Source: JAAYEV01 sp964508195
GTDB taxonomy: Bacteria; Bacillota; Clostridia; Ch29
Direction: 5' to 3'
DNA length: 64,000 nucleotides
Assembly: GCA_964508195.1 (NCBI GenBank)
Contig: CAZDSH010000001.1
Location: forward strand, 62,001-126,000
In this document: in pieces, positions 50,907 through 60,773 of the stretch
Layout of the letters: each line of letters begins with the position of its first letter
Position numbering within the stretch: the first letter of the stretch is position 1
Notes under the pieces: model-generated
Seen by the model: the letters and a program-made list of their open reading frames with translations, nothing else
Databases searched by the model: none
Told to the model about the DNA's origin: nothing
Program-made: the position numbers and the translations under genes

Positions 50907-51694
50907 TAATGTTCCCTCCCTTCGACAAAAAAGTTTATAGCCCTTTCAACTTCGGCTACGTCTACATCGGTGTTATAACAAGGCCCGTAGGGCCTTTTAT
51001 TCAATATTCCTATAACCGGTAACCCGTGGGCATCCCGTATACCGCTACTTAGATCGTTTTCGCAGGCTACCGCCACTACTGCCTTAGGCCTTACATCCCT
51101 TATTACTTTCCTTGCTAGGGTGCCTCCGGGCACTATTTTCATATTTACGCCGGTCCTTTTACCTAGCCTTACTAGGTCCGCTATTTTACATTTACCGCAA
51201 CCTACACAATTATTGATATCCCCGGTTATCCGATGTTTACAACTACTGTTTTGTAGACAATGGGGCAAAAGTAACAATATATCCCCGGGCTTAAAGCGTG
51301 TATCCCCAGCATAGACCGTTCTATTGTTTATATGGGCATAGGCCCTTTGGATCTTGACACGGTCAAAGCCCACAAATCTCCCCAGGGCCATAATGGGTAT
51401 GAGCACTTTGCTTAGCAACTTCATGGCCATCCTACCGGAAAATACACTGTTCCTTCGTCGAGAATAAAGCATTATAACCGAAATAAGCGTAACCGTTGTA
51501 ACGAGTACAGTTAAAACCATTAAAAGGAGTAACGAAATCACAGCTAGTTTTTTAAGTAGCTGTGATTGCTTTATGAACAAATAGTTCATCGCTATTATCG
51601 CAACAAGACTTAAGAGTTGTATGAGAACTAGAGGTTTGATTAATGCACCCCTGTCCTCGATCATATCTTTTTCATAATACATATCGCTATTCAC
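50906..51694 (-). CDS. DUF116 membrane-anchored Cys-rich protein
   Basis: 262 residues. Two N-terminal membrane segments (LIQLLSLVAIIAMNYLFI; LLLMVLTVLVTTVTLISV) precede a cytoplasmic DUF116 domain with LLLPHCLQNSSCKHRITG and NNCVGCGKCKIADL, a Cys pattern suggesting a metal or Fe-S site, and AVVAVACENDLSSGI, RPYGPCYNTDVDV. Function unknown. Strictly beside fmt in many clostridia; overlaps its end by eight bases. Confidence 0.88.
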   Translation of the reverse strand: MNSDMYYEKDMIEDRGALIKPLVLIQLLSLVAIIAMNYLFIKQSQLLKKLAVISLLLLMVLTVLVTTVTLISVIMLYSRRRNSVFSGRMAMKLLSKVLIPIMALGRFVGFDRVKIQRAYAHINNRTVYAGDTRFKPGDILLLLPHCLQNSSCKHRITGDINNCVGCGKCKIADLVRLGKRTGVNMKIVPGGTLARKVIRDVRPKAVVAVACENDLSSGIRDAHGLPVIGILNKRPYGPCYNTDVDVAEVERAINFFVEGREH

Positions 51695-52619
51695 CTAATA
51701 CGCTGCCTAAGTTTATAGTGTTACCCCTTAGATGTTCTTCCACGGTCATCCTTCGGGCGGAGGGCATTTGTATCTCCGTGACCAAAAGTTTTCCTCTGCC
51801 GGTTTGAATAATGAGACCTTTTTTGGTTATTTCCAATATCTTACCAGGGATGCCTTTACCATTATCATCGAGTATCTTTGCAACCCATATTTTCATCCTT
51901 TGGCGCCGGTAAAGGGTATAACATCCCGGCCATGGGTTCGTACCCCTTACTAAGTTATAAATGTTCCTGGCATCATCATCCCAGCTAACCTTACCCACAT
52001 CCTTATTGAGGGGCGGTGCGTAGGTCGCTTTGCTATGGTCCTGGGGCCTAGGATTCAAACTATTGGTTTTTATACCTTTAAGCGTATCGATCAATAGCTC
52101 TGCACCCATTATCGCCAGCCTATCATGGAGCTCTCCTGCAGTTTCGTAGCTATCTATTTTAGTAGATTTTTGGAGAAGTATATCGCCGGTATCCATGCCC
52201 TCATCCATGTGCATAGTCGTAACGCCGCTTTCTTTTTCCCCTGCTATTATGCATCTATTTATGGGGGCAGCGCCTCTGTATTTAGGTAATAATGATGCGT
52301 GCACATTTATACAGCCTAATCTCGGTAACTCCAATATTTCCTTCGGCAATATCTGTCCATAGGCGACTACCGCTATTATATCCGGCTTTAAAGCTACCAA
52401 AGCTTCAATAGTCTTAAGGGATTTAACCCTTTCCGGTTGCAGTACGTTTATTCCATGTTCTAATGCCTTCAGTTTAACGGGTGTCGGCTGTAATCTCTTA
52501 CCCCGGCCCTTCGGCCGATCCGGTTGGGTTATAGCCGTACTTACGTTATACCCGTTTTTTATAAGTTTATCAAGGCTTTCCACAGCAAAGGCCGGCGTCC
52601 CCATAAAGACTATGTTCAA
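51687..52619 (-). CDS. fmt: Methionyl-tRNA formyltransferase
   Basis: Formylates initiator Met-tRNA. VFMGTPAFAVESLDKL, catalytic Asn/His in CINVHASLLPKYRGAAPINR, and the Asp in MDEGMDTGDILLQ are present; a C-terminal OB domain follows. 310 residues. Start overlaps the def stop by four bases, so synthesis and removal of the formyl group are coupled genetically. Confidence 0.97.
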   Translation of the reverse strand: MNIVFMGTPAFAVESLDKLIKNGYNVSTAITQPDRPKGRGKRLQPTPVKLKALEHGINVLQPERVKSLKTIEALVALKPDIIAVVAYGQILPKEILELPRLGCINVHASLLPKYRGAAPINRCIIAGEKESGVTTMHMDEGMDTGDILLQKSTKIDSYETAGELHDRLAIMGAELLIDTLKGIKTNSLNPRPQDHSKATYAPPLNKDVGKVSWDDDARNIYNLVRGTNPWPGCYTLYRRQRMKIWVAKILDDNGKGIPGKILEITKKGLIIQTGRGKLLVTEIQMPSARRMTVEEHLRGNTINLGSVLGE

Positions 52620-53074
52620 AGTTCTCCCTCGCTTTCCGGAATCGATCTATCTATGAATAATATCCCATTGAGGTGATCCATCTCATGGCATAATACCCTG
52701 GCTAATAGCCCTTCCCCTTCTAGAATTATCTCTTCGCCCTTTTTGTTAAGACCCTTTACCCTAACCCAACATGGTCTTTCTACCTTCCCGGCCCGGCCTG
52801 GTACGCTAAGGCAGCCCTCAACCATTGTTTCTTTGCCCTTTGCCTCTAGGAGCTGTGGGTTAATAAGTTCGATAGGCCCCTCACCGATATCCGCTACTAT
52901 CACTGATCGCAAAACGCCTACCTGCGGTGCCGCAAGACCTATACCCTCGGCGTCTTTCATAGTTTCTATCATATCATCAAGTAATGTAATTATTCTATCA
53001 TTTATCTTGCCCACTTTCCTGGTTTTTTTTCTGAGGATTGGGTCCCCTTCCAGTCTTATATTCCTTATAGCCAT
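52616..53074 (-). CDS. def: Peptide deformylase
   Basis: Removes formyl from nascent N-termini. Three motifs: GIGLAAPQVGV, EGCLSVPG (metal Cys) and HEMDHLNGILF (HExxH). ATG 53074, six bases after AGGAGG, gives 152 residues; a ten-residue extension upstream is rejected. Followed by fmt. Confidence 0.97.
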   Translation of the reverse strand: MAIRNIRLEGDPILRKKTRKVGKINDRIITLLDDMIETMKDAEGIGLAAPQVGVLRSVIVADIGEGPIELINPQLLEAKGKETMVEGCLSVPGRAGKVERPCWVRVKGLNKKGEEIILEGEGLLARVLCHEMDHLNGILFIDRSIPESEGEL

Positions 53075-53139
53075 CCTGTTCCTCCTATTTATTCGAAGGG
53101 CCATCGCTGCTAAGGTCTCTATTCGTGGAAACCCGTCCC

Positions 53140-55383
53140 TTAGCTAAGATTAATAGGATCCACATCTATAATGACGCTTAACCCTCGCAACGATCCCTTT
53201 AATAATTCGAGTTTAGCACGCCGTAACGTCTCTGTTATCCCTTCCAAGATCGGCGCTTTAATTATTACTTGCCACCGATAACGGTCCTTTATTTTAGAAT
53301 GCATAGCTTGGGACGGGCCGAACAATTCGTATTGCAGGCCCTTAATTTTTTTAAACCCTCTGTTGAGTTTATTATATAAAGTGTTAGCGCCATCGGCAAC
53401 TTCCTTTTGATTTTTACCGGATATTATTATGTTTATTAGCCTTTCATAGGGGGGATAACCGAAATTCTTTCTTATTTCCGTTTCCTGTTGGAAAAAATCC
53501 CTATAATTTTGTCTTTCCGTCGCAATAATACTGTAATGTCCGGGGTTATAGGTCTGAATGATCACCCTGCCGGGTTTGGTACCTCTACCTGCCCTCCCGG
53601 ACACCTGTGTCAGTAATTGGAATGTCCGTTCCGAGGCCCTAAAATCCGGTAGGTTCAGCGAAAAGTCCGCTAGTATCACCCCTACTAGGGTAACGCCGGA
53701 GAAATCCAACCCCTTAGTAACCATCTGCGTGCCTAACAAGATATCCGCCCCGTGATCTTTAAATCTCTTAAGTATATTAAAATGGGCACCCTTTCGCCGT
53801 GTAGTATCCATATCCATTCGCAATATTCGGGCACCTTGAAAGCTATCCGTTACAGCTTTTTCTAGCTTTTCTGTCCCCGCCCCTAGGTGCCTGATCTTAT
53901 CACTACCGCATACCTCACACCGAGTAGGGGGTTTCCGTTTATAGCCGCAATAATGGCAAATAAGGGAATTCTCCCTGCGATGATACGTCATGGATATGTC
54001 ACATTTTTTACACTTTACGACATTGCCGCAGTTCCTACAACTTATTACAACGGAATAGCCCCTCCGGTTTAAGAACAAAATAGCCTGTTGTCTGTTATCG
54101 AGGGCCTTCGTTATCTCTTCAGAAAGTCTTTTACTAAATATAGAACGGTTACCTTCTTTAAGCTCTTGACGCATATCCACTATTTCTACCGTCGGCAGTT
54201 CACCGCCCCCTACCCGTTCCTTCAACTGCACAAAGCCTATATCGCCCGTAACCGCCCTGTGATATGTTTCCATAGAGGGCGTAGCGGAACCTAGTACGAG
54301 TAGCCCACCATGATCGCGACACCTTTTGGCCGCTACATTATGGGTTACGTACCTAGGTGCATTTTCTGACTTATAAGTGTGTTCATGTTCCTCATCAATA
54401 ATTATAAGCCCAATATTGTCAAAGGGTGCAAATACCGCTGATCTGGCCCCAATAACGATATCATAGCGCCCTTTCAAGATGCCCTCCCACTGGTCGTAGC
54501 CCTCACCGTCGGATAATCTGCTATGTATAAGGGCCGCTTTACCGCCAAAGCGTTTATGATACCATTCCATCATCTGGGGCGTCAGGGAAATCTCCGGCAC
54601 TAAAACTATAACCTGTTTACCGGCTTCTATCGTTTCGCCGATGAGCCGCAGATATACTTCGGTTTTGCCGCTGCCGGTAATGCCGTGTAACAATACCTCA
54701 GTAATACCCCCCTTGTACATGTCCTTTATAGATTTTAAAACTTCCCTTTGCGAGGCACTTAAATGCTCTACCCTGTCCTGGATAATACCCGTTGCAAGCT
54801 CCGGGGATCTTATGACCCTTTTATCATATATCTTTAAAAAACCCCTCTTTTCTAGGGAACGCAGGGATTGTAAGCTGCATCCGGTTTTGTCCATAAGCGT
54901 ACCACAACATACCTCATCCAGGGCCTCCTGTTCGAAAAAAGATATAACAGCCCTCATCCTGGCTGCGTGTTTCGGCAATGGTTCCTCAATGTCTCCGTAC
55001 ACCCTGCGGGCCCATAATCGGTATTTACCGGACCTTTTCAGGCTTCTTGCGGTCTTTATCCCAGGGGGCATAACACACCGTATAGCTTCAAACCAGGTAC
55101 ATAAATATTCATCCCTCATCCATTTTGCAAGTTCGACTATCTCCTCGGGGAGTATAGGCTCTGCATCTACTCGCCTTAAAATGGGTTTTATATTATTTAT
55201 ATGATCCGGACATCCTTCTGAAAGGGCTACCACAAGACCCTCCACATGATTATTAGCTGGGCCAAAGGGCACTGTCACCCTTGAGCCCTTAAAAATTTTG
55301 TCTACTAATTGATCCGGTATAATATAATGAAAAGGCATATCTATAAGGGGGCTTGGATTGTTGACTACTACCTGGGCGTACAT
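53140..55383 (-). CDS. priA: Primosomal replication restart helicase PriA
   Basis: Recognises stalled forks and reloads DnaB. N-terminal DNA-binding region, Walker A LLHGITGSGKTEVYLRL, IIDEEHEHTYKSE (DExH), LGSATPSMETYHRAV; four CxxC zinc-binding pairs (CRNCGNVVKCKKC, then CHYCG and CEVCG), and helicase motifs ILLGTQMVTKGLDF and QVSGRAGRG. 747 residues, normal. Confidence 0.97.
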   Translation of the reverse strand: MYAQVVVNNPSPLIDMPFHYIIPDQLVDKIFKGSRVTVPFGPANNHVEGLVVALSEGCPDHINNIKPILRRVDAEPILPEEIVELAKWMRDEYLCTWFEAIRCVMPPGIKTARSLKRSGKYRLWARRVYGDIEEPLPKHAARMRAVISFFEQEALDEVCCGTLMDKTGCSLQSLRSLEKRGFLKIYDKRVIRSPELATGIIQDRVEHLSASQREVLKSIKDMYKGGITEVLLHGITGSGKTEVYLRLIGETIEAGKQVIVLVPEISLTPQMMEWYHKRFGGKAALIHSRLSDGEGYDQWEGILKGRYDIVIGARSAVFAPFDNIGLIIIDEEHEHTYKSENAPRYVTHNVAAKRCRDHGGLLVLGSATPSMETYHRAVTGDIGFVQLKERVGGGELPTVEIVDMRQELKEGNRSIFSKRLSEEITKALDNRQQAILFLNRRGYSVVISCRNCGNVVKCKKCDISMTYHRRENSLICHYCGYKRKPPTRCEVCGSDKIRHLGAGTEKLEKAVTDSFQGARILRMDMDTTRRKGAHFNILKRFKDHGADILLGTQMVTKGLDFSGVTLVGVILADFSLNLPDFRASERTFQLLTQVSGRAGRGTKPGRVIIQTYNPGHYSIIATERQNYRDFFQQETEIRKNFGYPPYERLINIIISGKNQKEVADGANTLYNKLNRGFKKIKGLQYELFGPSQAMHSKIKDRYRWQVIIKAPILEGITETLRRAKLELLKGSLRGLSVIIDVDPINLS

Positions 55384-55440
55384 TTCAATGCTTTCCTCCC
55401 TTCTATATCAGGGGGATAAGATAGAAGTCATACCGTGCGA

Positions 55441-56643
55441 TTAATCCCCTTTGTTTAGCAACAAAACAACTTTATCTAAAATTATATCCGCCATCTTGGA
55501 CTTGTTCATAGGCTCCAACCTCTCTGCCTCGCCCTCGGCGTTAACTATATACCCCCCGTTTAAATCGCTACCAAAGCCAATACCTTCTTCGGTAATATCG
55601 TTTGCGACAATGAGATCTAAATTTTTATAGTGGAGTTTTTCCCTAGCATGCTCTATAAGATCAGCACTTTCCGCCGCAAATCCTACGAGTATACGGTTTT
55701 TCTTTATGTTACCTAGTTCCAGAAGAATATCGGGATTCCTAACCAATTCTACGGACATCCTATCTGCGCTCTTTTTAATCTTCTGTGGCGAAACCTCAGC
55801 GGGCCGATAATCCGAAACCGCTGCGGTTTTTATAACGACGTCGCAGGATGAAAACCTTCGCAAAACTTCATCGTACATATCCATAGCGCTTATAACGGGT
55901 ACAAACTCCGCCGATGGTGGCGGCAAAATATGCGTAGGCCCGCTTATAAGTATAACCTGGGCACCCCTTTTAATCGCTGCATCCGCAATAGAATAGCCCA
56001 TTTTGCCCGAGGATGCATTCGAAAAAAACCTAACGGGATCAAGGCTTTCCCGGGTAGGCCCTGCGGTAACCATAACGATCCTATCCTGTAAATCCTTACT
56101 CCGCGCTTTAAACCCTTCTAAATATTCTACAATAGCCTGAGGTTCCTCCATTCTACCCGTACCCTTATCGCCGCAGGCGAGATTTCCCTCCGCCGGGCCG
56201 AAGAATGTGTACCCGTATCGGCCCAAACTTTCTATATTGCGCTGTAGAACCGGGTTGTTATACATATTAGTATTCATAGCGGGGACTATTATTACCTTAG
56301 CCCTCGTAGCCATAACAGTAGTAGTAAGCAGGTCATCGGCTATACCCGTAGCGGCCTTCCCTATAAAATTAGCAGTTGCCGGGGCTATTATCATGTATTC
56401 GGCCCATTGTGCAAGAAATATATGGCTTATTCTTTGGTCCATGGTTTCAGCAAACATATCAACTATAACATCATCGGCGGATAGGCTACTGAACGTTAAA
56501 GGTGCGATAAACTCTGTTGCGTTTTTTGTCATTATCACTTTAACCTGAGCGCCTTTTTTCCTAAGCCGACTTACAAGGTCCGCGCTTTTATAAGCGGAAA
56601 TGCCGCCGCATATACCCACTACTACTTTAGTATCCTTAAGCAA
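55441..56643 (-). CDS. coaBC: Bifunctional CoaBC (phosphopantothenoylcysteine synthase/decarboxylase)
   Basis: Two consecutive CoA-synthesis steps in one 400-residue protein. CoaC half (about 1-190): GICGGISAYKSADLVSRL, catalytic His in QRISHIFLAQWAE, NTNMYNNP. CoaB half: TAGPTRESLDPVRFFSNASS, KTAAVSDYRP, KIKKS, LVGFAAESADL. Together with coaD at 36 kb, three CoA activities are in the window. Confidence 0.97.
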   Translation of the reverse strand: MLKDTKVVVGICGGISAYKSADLVSRLRKKGAQVKVIMTKNATEFIAPLTFSSLSADDVIVDMFAETMDQRISHIFLAQWAEYMIIAPATANFIGKAATGIADDLLTTTVMATRAKVIIVPAMNTNMYNNPVLQRNIESLGRYGYTFFGPAEGNLACGDKGTGRMEEPQAIVEYLEGFKARSKDLQDRIVMVTAGPTRESLDPVRFFSNASSGKMGYSIADAAIKRGAQVILISGPTHILPPPSAEFVPVISAMDMYDEVLRRFSSCDVVIKTAAVSDYRPAEVSPQKIKKSADRMSVELVRNPDILLELGNIKKNRILVGFAAESADLIEHAREKLHYKNLDLIVANDITEEGIGFGSDLNGGYIVNAEGEAERLEPMNKSKMADIILDKVVLLLNKGD

Positions 56644-56658
56644 ATTCTAACCTCCTCG

Positions 56659-56865
56659 TTATTTTATGCCATCCTTTGTACGTATGTATCCTATCTTGCC
56701 CTCCTCTATTTCCTTTATAGCCATAGTTACACTTTTTATGTCGCCGTTTTCTTCCTTATCCTGATTCTCCCGGTTAAGCTGCCTTGCCCTTTTAGCTATT
56801 AATGCTACTAGAGTGTACCTACTGTCCACCCTTTTTAATAATGAATTCACCGAAGGATATAACAA
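56659..56865 (-). CDS. rpoZ: RNA polymerase omega subunit
   Basis: 68 residues: PSVNSLLKRVDSRYTLVALI then AKRARQL, the conserved omega core that supports beta-prime folding. The C-terminal tail (SVTMAIKEIEEGKIGYI) is also typical. Between gmk and coaBC as in most Firmicutes. Confidence 0.95.
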   Translation of the reverse strand: MLYPSVNSLLKRVDSRYTLVALIAKRARQLNRENQDKEENGDIKSVTMAIKEIEEGKIGYIRTKDGIK

Positions 56866-56878
56866 TTCTTTTACCTCC

Positions 56879-57484
56879 CTATTTGCCTATATATTTCATT
56901 TTAAACCTGTCCACCCTACACTTTTCCGCTGTTATTATTGAACACAATTTGTTTGCAGCAATTTTAACATGATCATTTATTATATAATAATTATACCTCG
57001 ATACGTAGTTGATCTCCTTATAAGCGGCTTCGAACCTCCGCATAATTTCCTTCGCACCCTCGGTACCTCGCTTCGTTATCCTTGATCTGAGCTCTTCCAT
57101 CGACGGGGGCAATATAAAAATAAAAACCCCTTCTTTATACTTCTCCTTAACTTGGAGTGCACCCTGTATATCTATTTCAAGTAGTACGTCCCTACCTTTT
57201 TGTATGTTTTCCTCTACGAAGTCCCTGGGTGTCCCATAATAATTGCCATAAACCTTTGCGTATTCTATAAATCCGTTCCTTTTTATTAGATCTAGGAATT
57301 CATCCCGGGACACAAAGGAATAATTCTTTCCGTTAACTTCACCTGCCCTAGGTGGTCGCGTCGTTTTAGATACAGAAACTATTATATCCTTTTGCATCTT
57401 TAACAACTCTTTACAGATAGTTCCTTTACCCGCACCGGATGGCCCGGACACGACCACGAGCAGGCCCTTATCCTTCATGCTCAT
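56879..57484 (-). CDS. gmk: Guanylate kinase
   Basis: GMP to GDP. P-loop VVSGPSGAGKGTICKELL, SVSKTTRPPRAGEVNGKNYS and EIDIQGALQVKEKY. 201 residues. Its start overlaps the remA stop by four bases. Confidence 0.98.
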   Translation of the reverse strand: MSMKDKGLLVVVSGPSGAGKGTICKELLKMQKDIIVSVSKTTRPPRAGEVNGKNYSFVSRDEFLDLIKRNGFIEYAKVYGNYYGTPRDFVEENIQKGRDVLLEIDIQGALQVKEKYKEGVFIFILPPSMEELRSRITKRGTEGAKEIMRRFEAAYKEINYVSRYNYYIINDHVKIAANKLCSIITAEKCRVDRFKMKYIGK

Positions 57485-57747
57485 ACATTATCTACCGTGT
57501 CATCGGAAGTATCCTTCGAGGTTAACCTATGGGCAACGGTTTCCGGCTGAACCGCTGATAGGATTATATGATCGCTGTCCGTGACGATAACAGCCCTAGT
57601 CCTCCTACCGTAAGTAGCATCTATTAGCATATTCCGTTCCTTCGCATCCTGGATAATCCTTTTTATAGGCGCCGATTCCGGACTCACTATTGCAATAAGC
57701 CTATTTGCGGAAACAACATTTCCAAAACCTATATTAATGAGTTTCAT
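57481..57747 (-). CDS. remA: Extracellular matrix regulator RemA
   Basis: 88-residue DUF370/RemA protein: LINIGFGNVVSANRLIAIVS, IIQDAKERNMLIDATYGRRT, then HIILSAVQPETVAHRL. In B. subtilis RemA is a DNA-binding activator of biofilm matrix and osmoprotectant genes. The Arg-rich YGRRTRAV turn is the DNA-contact region. Between yicC and gmk. Confidence 0.95.
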   Translation of the reverse strand: MKLINIGFGNVVSANRLIAIVSPESAPIKRIIQDAKERNMLIDATYGRRTRAVIVTDSDHIILSAVQPETVAHRLTSKDTSDDTVDNV

Positions 57748-57763
57748 GGTCCCCTTAGCCTCC

Positions 57764-58648
57764 CTATTCGATATTTTGTATTTGTTCCCTCACCTGTTCG
57801 AGCTGAGATTTTATGCCGATAACAGCCTTAGATATATGCAAGTCATTAGCCTTTGAACCAATCGTGTTGACCTCCCTTAACATCTCCTGCGCCAGAAAAT
57901 CCAATTCCCTACCCATAACACCACCCAGACCGAATATATGACGCATCTGGGAGATATGGCTCCCTAGCCTGACAATCTCTTCGTCTATATTGCTCCTATC
58001 CGCGAAGATCAATACCTCCTGATAAATCCTATCGTCATCGAGGTTAACGCCTCCGGCCAGTTCTTTCAATCTTTTGTCCAGACGTTCACGGTATTCATCC
58101 ACTATAAACCCTGCCCTTTTTTCTATTTCTGATACCTCTTTATCTATGATTTCTAGTTTTAAAAGTATATCCCTTTTAAGGTTTTCGCCCTCTTGACTGC
58201 GCATACTGATCAGTAAATCCAAGGCCTGCTCCAATGCATGGGATAATCTCTCCCACAATGCTTCTTCGTTTACTTTACCCGGGCTTACCGTAATAACCTC
58301 TGGAAATGTAGCAATCAATGAAAAGGGTATATCCCCTTCGTAGTTTAGACTCCGACCCAATTCTTTTAAAGCGCCGTTATAATGTAGGGCTAATTTGTCG
58401 TTTAGTTTTATATCCGGTTCCCAAAGTCCCCATACATCGTAGGAGATATAAACGTCTACCCTGCCCCTGGATACGCGTGTTTTTATATGACGCCTTATTT
58501 TATCATCTAAAAAAGAAAGATGCCTTGAGGTCTTTATGTTTATATCGCTGTATCTATGGTTAACCGTTCGTATTTCTACTAAAATCGCTGCATCCTCCGC
58601 CCTATACTCCCCTCTACCAAAGCCCGTCATACTGCTGACCCCTTGCAT
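57764..58648 (-). CDS. yicC: YicC family endoribonuclease
   Basis: 294 residues of the YicC/YloC family. SSMTGFGRGEYRAEDAAILV at the front, RTVNHRYSDINIKTSRHL, and the C-terminal DUF1732 FLAQEMLREVNTIGSKANDL. E. coli YicC is an RNase targeting small RNA RyhB. ATG 58648 follows GGAGAGG by nine bases; an internal ATG six codons later (MTGFG) is also possible. Divergent from rqcH across 355 bp. Confidence 0.93.
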   Translation of the reverse strand: MQGVSSMTGFGRGEYRAEDAAILVEIRTVNHRYSDINIKTSRHLSFLDDKIRRHIKTRVSRGRVDVYISYDVWGLWEPDIKLNDKLALHYNGALKELGRSLNYEGDIPFSLIATFPEVITVSPGKVNEEALWERLSHALEQALDLLISMRSQEGENLKRDILLKLEIIDKEVSEIEKRAGFIVDEYRERLDKRLKELAGGVNLDDDRIYQEVLIFADRSNIDEEIVRLGSHISQMRHIFGLGGVMGRELDFLAQEMLREVNTIGSKANDLHISKAVIGIKSQLEQVREQIQNIE

Positions 58649-59003
58649 ATTTGCTATCCTCTCCTTCTTTCTATGTCAGACTAAAGCCCCTTAAACAATA
58701 TAAGTATTATCCCATAGTATATATTCCTTATCCCTTAATCTAACACATTTCTTAAACTTTTCAAAGCCTAAATTTCGCCGCGATCCTACGTTGTAGTTTT
58801 ATTTTCCCCGTAGCAAGTGCTATACTAAATATAATGTGTTGATAATAATTCATTGATTCTAGACGTCTTATTTTATTAGTGTTTCAAATACGATGGCACA
58901 TGAACCCCCGGGGATGACACCCCCGCCGATATACAGTTTCAAAATAGTTTCGAATGGGTTGCAACGGATTGTTCCCTTAACAAAAAATATAGTAGGTGAT
59001 AAA
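58649..59003. other. Divergent intergenic region yicC/rqcH
   Basis: 355 bp, AT-rich on the yicC side. On the plus strand TGCTATACT (818-826 of 58 kb) is an extended -10 without a good -35, a possible rqcH promoter. A short GC-rich segment (CCCCCGGGGATG region near 58905) lies in the rqcH leader. No convincing promoter for yicC and no RNA gene seen. Confidence 0.35.
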
Positions 59004-60764
59004 ATGGCTTTCGATGGTTATACTATGAAATGTCTTACGATGGAATTAAAAAATAGCCTTATAAACGGACGCATAGAGAGGATATACCAACCGCGTTCGG
59101 ATATGCTTTTGTTGCACTTACACACGCCAAAGGGCCGTGGGAAATTACTTTTGTCCGCTAACCCTTCAAATCCACGGCTGCACCTAACCCTTAAAGGAGT
59201 CCATAATAATGAACATCCAGGGCACCCGCCGATGCTATGTATGCTTTTAAGGAAACATTTAAGCGGGGGAATCATTATATCAATAGAACAATACGGCATG
59301 GATCGGGTCCTGGAATTTCGTATATTGGTTGCAGGCCAATTAGGGGAAAGGACCGAAAAACGTCTTATATGTGAAATAATGGGTAGGCATAGCAACGTTA
59401 TATTACTGGACCAGGAAGGTGTAGTAATCGATTCGGTAAAAAGGGTAACTGCCCAGATGAGCTCCTATAGGCATATATTCCCCGGTGTAAAGTATAAGCT
59501 CCCGCCGTCACAGTCTAAGCTGAACATATCCACGGCGGATGTATCGGATTTAGAAAAAGCCCTTATAGCGCACAAGGGCTGTCGAGCCGCCAGGGCCGTG
59601 TCTGACGCCTTTGAGGGTATCGGGAAGGTCCTTGCAACGGAATTATGCGCAAGGAGCGATATAGATCCTAAGGAGCCCCTAGGGGAGACCTCGGTATCCG
59701 ACCTCGCTCACGGGGTCCACGAACTGGCAAAAACCCTTAATAGCGGGGACTTTTACCCCGTCATATATTATAGGGGTAATGACGTTTTCGATTTTTCCCC
59801 CGTGCCCCTTACCCATCTAGGCCTTACCTATGAAGCTAAACCCAGTATAAACGTAATGTTAGATGATTTTTTTAACGAAAAAACCGAAGCTGAGACATTT
59901 AAGCGTGAACGTGAGCACCTATTGAAAACGGTAGAGGGGCTTAGGGATAAAAATTCTAAAAAATTAACCAATAGGCTTCAGGAACTACAGGATGCTACCA
60001 CGAAGGAAAATTATAGGCTCTATGGTGAGCTCATTATAGCAAACCTGTACCGTTTGGATACGAAGGTTAGCTCTGTAACCCTCGAGGACTATACACAACC
60101 GGATTTACCCCTCGTTAAAATTAAACTGGATCCAAACATTACACCCCTCCAAAACGCTAACCGGTTTTTTAAAGAATATAACCGCGCGAAAAGGACGGTG
60201 CGCAATCTAAAAAAATTAGTTCATCAAACTAAGGGGGAAATAACCTATTTAGAAAGCATAATCTACAGCATAGAAAGCTGTACACACCTCGACGAGCTAT
60301 CGGAGATACGTCTGGAATTAGAAAAGGGTAAATACTTAAAGCATGCGGGATCAACTAAAAAACGAAAACCTAAACCCGGGGCAGGTCCCTTTGCCTATCG
60401 GTCTAAGGATGGCTTTACCATATACGTAGGACGGAATAATCGTCAAAACGATTATTTGATACAAAGGCTCGCCAAAAAGGACGATCTATGGCTGCATACT
60501 AAGGACATACCGGGTTCCCACGTATTAATAAAGAGCGAAGGTAAAAAAGTTCCGAAGGATACCCTTTATCAGGGGGCGCTTTTAGCGGCATACCACAGTA
60601 AGGCACACCAATCGGGTAGCGTCCCCGTAGATTATACACTGGTAAAGCATGTATCCAAACCCACCGGCGCAAAACCGGGGTTCGTTGTTTATAAGAATCA
60701 AAAAACGTTGTTCGTAACACCGGACCGGGATATAGTAGCTACTATAGAAAAGCTAAAGACATAG
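59004..60764 (+). CDS. rqcH: Ribosome-associated quality control protein RqcH (NFACT)
   Basis: Bacterial NEMF homologue that adds C-terminal Ala tails to stalled nascent chains on 50S subunits. NFACT-N domain (MKCLTMELKNSLINGRIERI), helix-hairpin-helix, coiled coil from about 290 to 430, and NFACT-R (DDLWLHTKDIPGSHVLIK, then TLYQGALLAAYHSKA). ATG 59004 after AGGTGA gives 586 residues, the usual size; an upstream in-frame extension to 58893 lacks family similarity. Formerly annotated as fibronectin-binding protein. Confidence 0.95.
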   Translation: MAFDGYTMKCLTMELKNSLINGRIERIYQPRSDMLLLHLHTPKGRGKLLLSANPSNPRLHLTLKGVHNNEHPGHPPMLCMLLRKHLSGGIIISIEQYGMDRVLEFRILVAGQLGERTEKRLICEIMGRHSNVILLDQEGVVIDSVKRVTAQMSSYRHIFPGVKYKLPPSQSKLNISTADVSDLEKALIAHKGCRAARAVSDAFEGIGKVLATELCARSDIDPKEPLGETSVSDLAHGVHELAKTLNSGDFYPVIYYRGNDVFDFSPVPLTHLGLTYEAKPSINVMLDDFFNEKTEAETFKREREHLLKTVEGLRDKNSKKLTNRLQELQDATTKENYRLYGELIIANLYRLDTKVSSVTLEDYTQPDLPLVKIKLDPNITPLQNANRFFKEYNRAKRTVRNLKKLVHQTKGEITYLESIIYSIESCTHLDELSEIRLELEKGKYLKHAGSTKKRKPKPGAGPFAYRSKDGFTIYVGRNNRQNDYLIQRLAKKDDLWLHTKDIPGSHVLIKSEGKKVPKDTLYQGALLAAYHSKAHQSGSVPVDYTLVKHVSKPTGAKPGFVVYKNQKTLFVTPDRDIVATIEKLKT

Positions 60765-60773
60765 AAACTAAGC

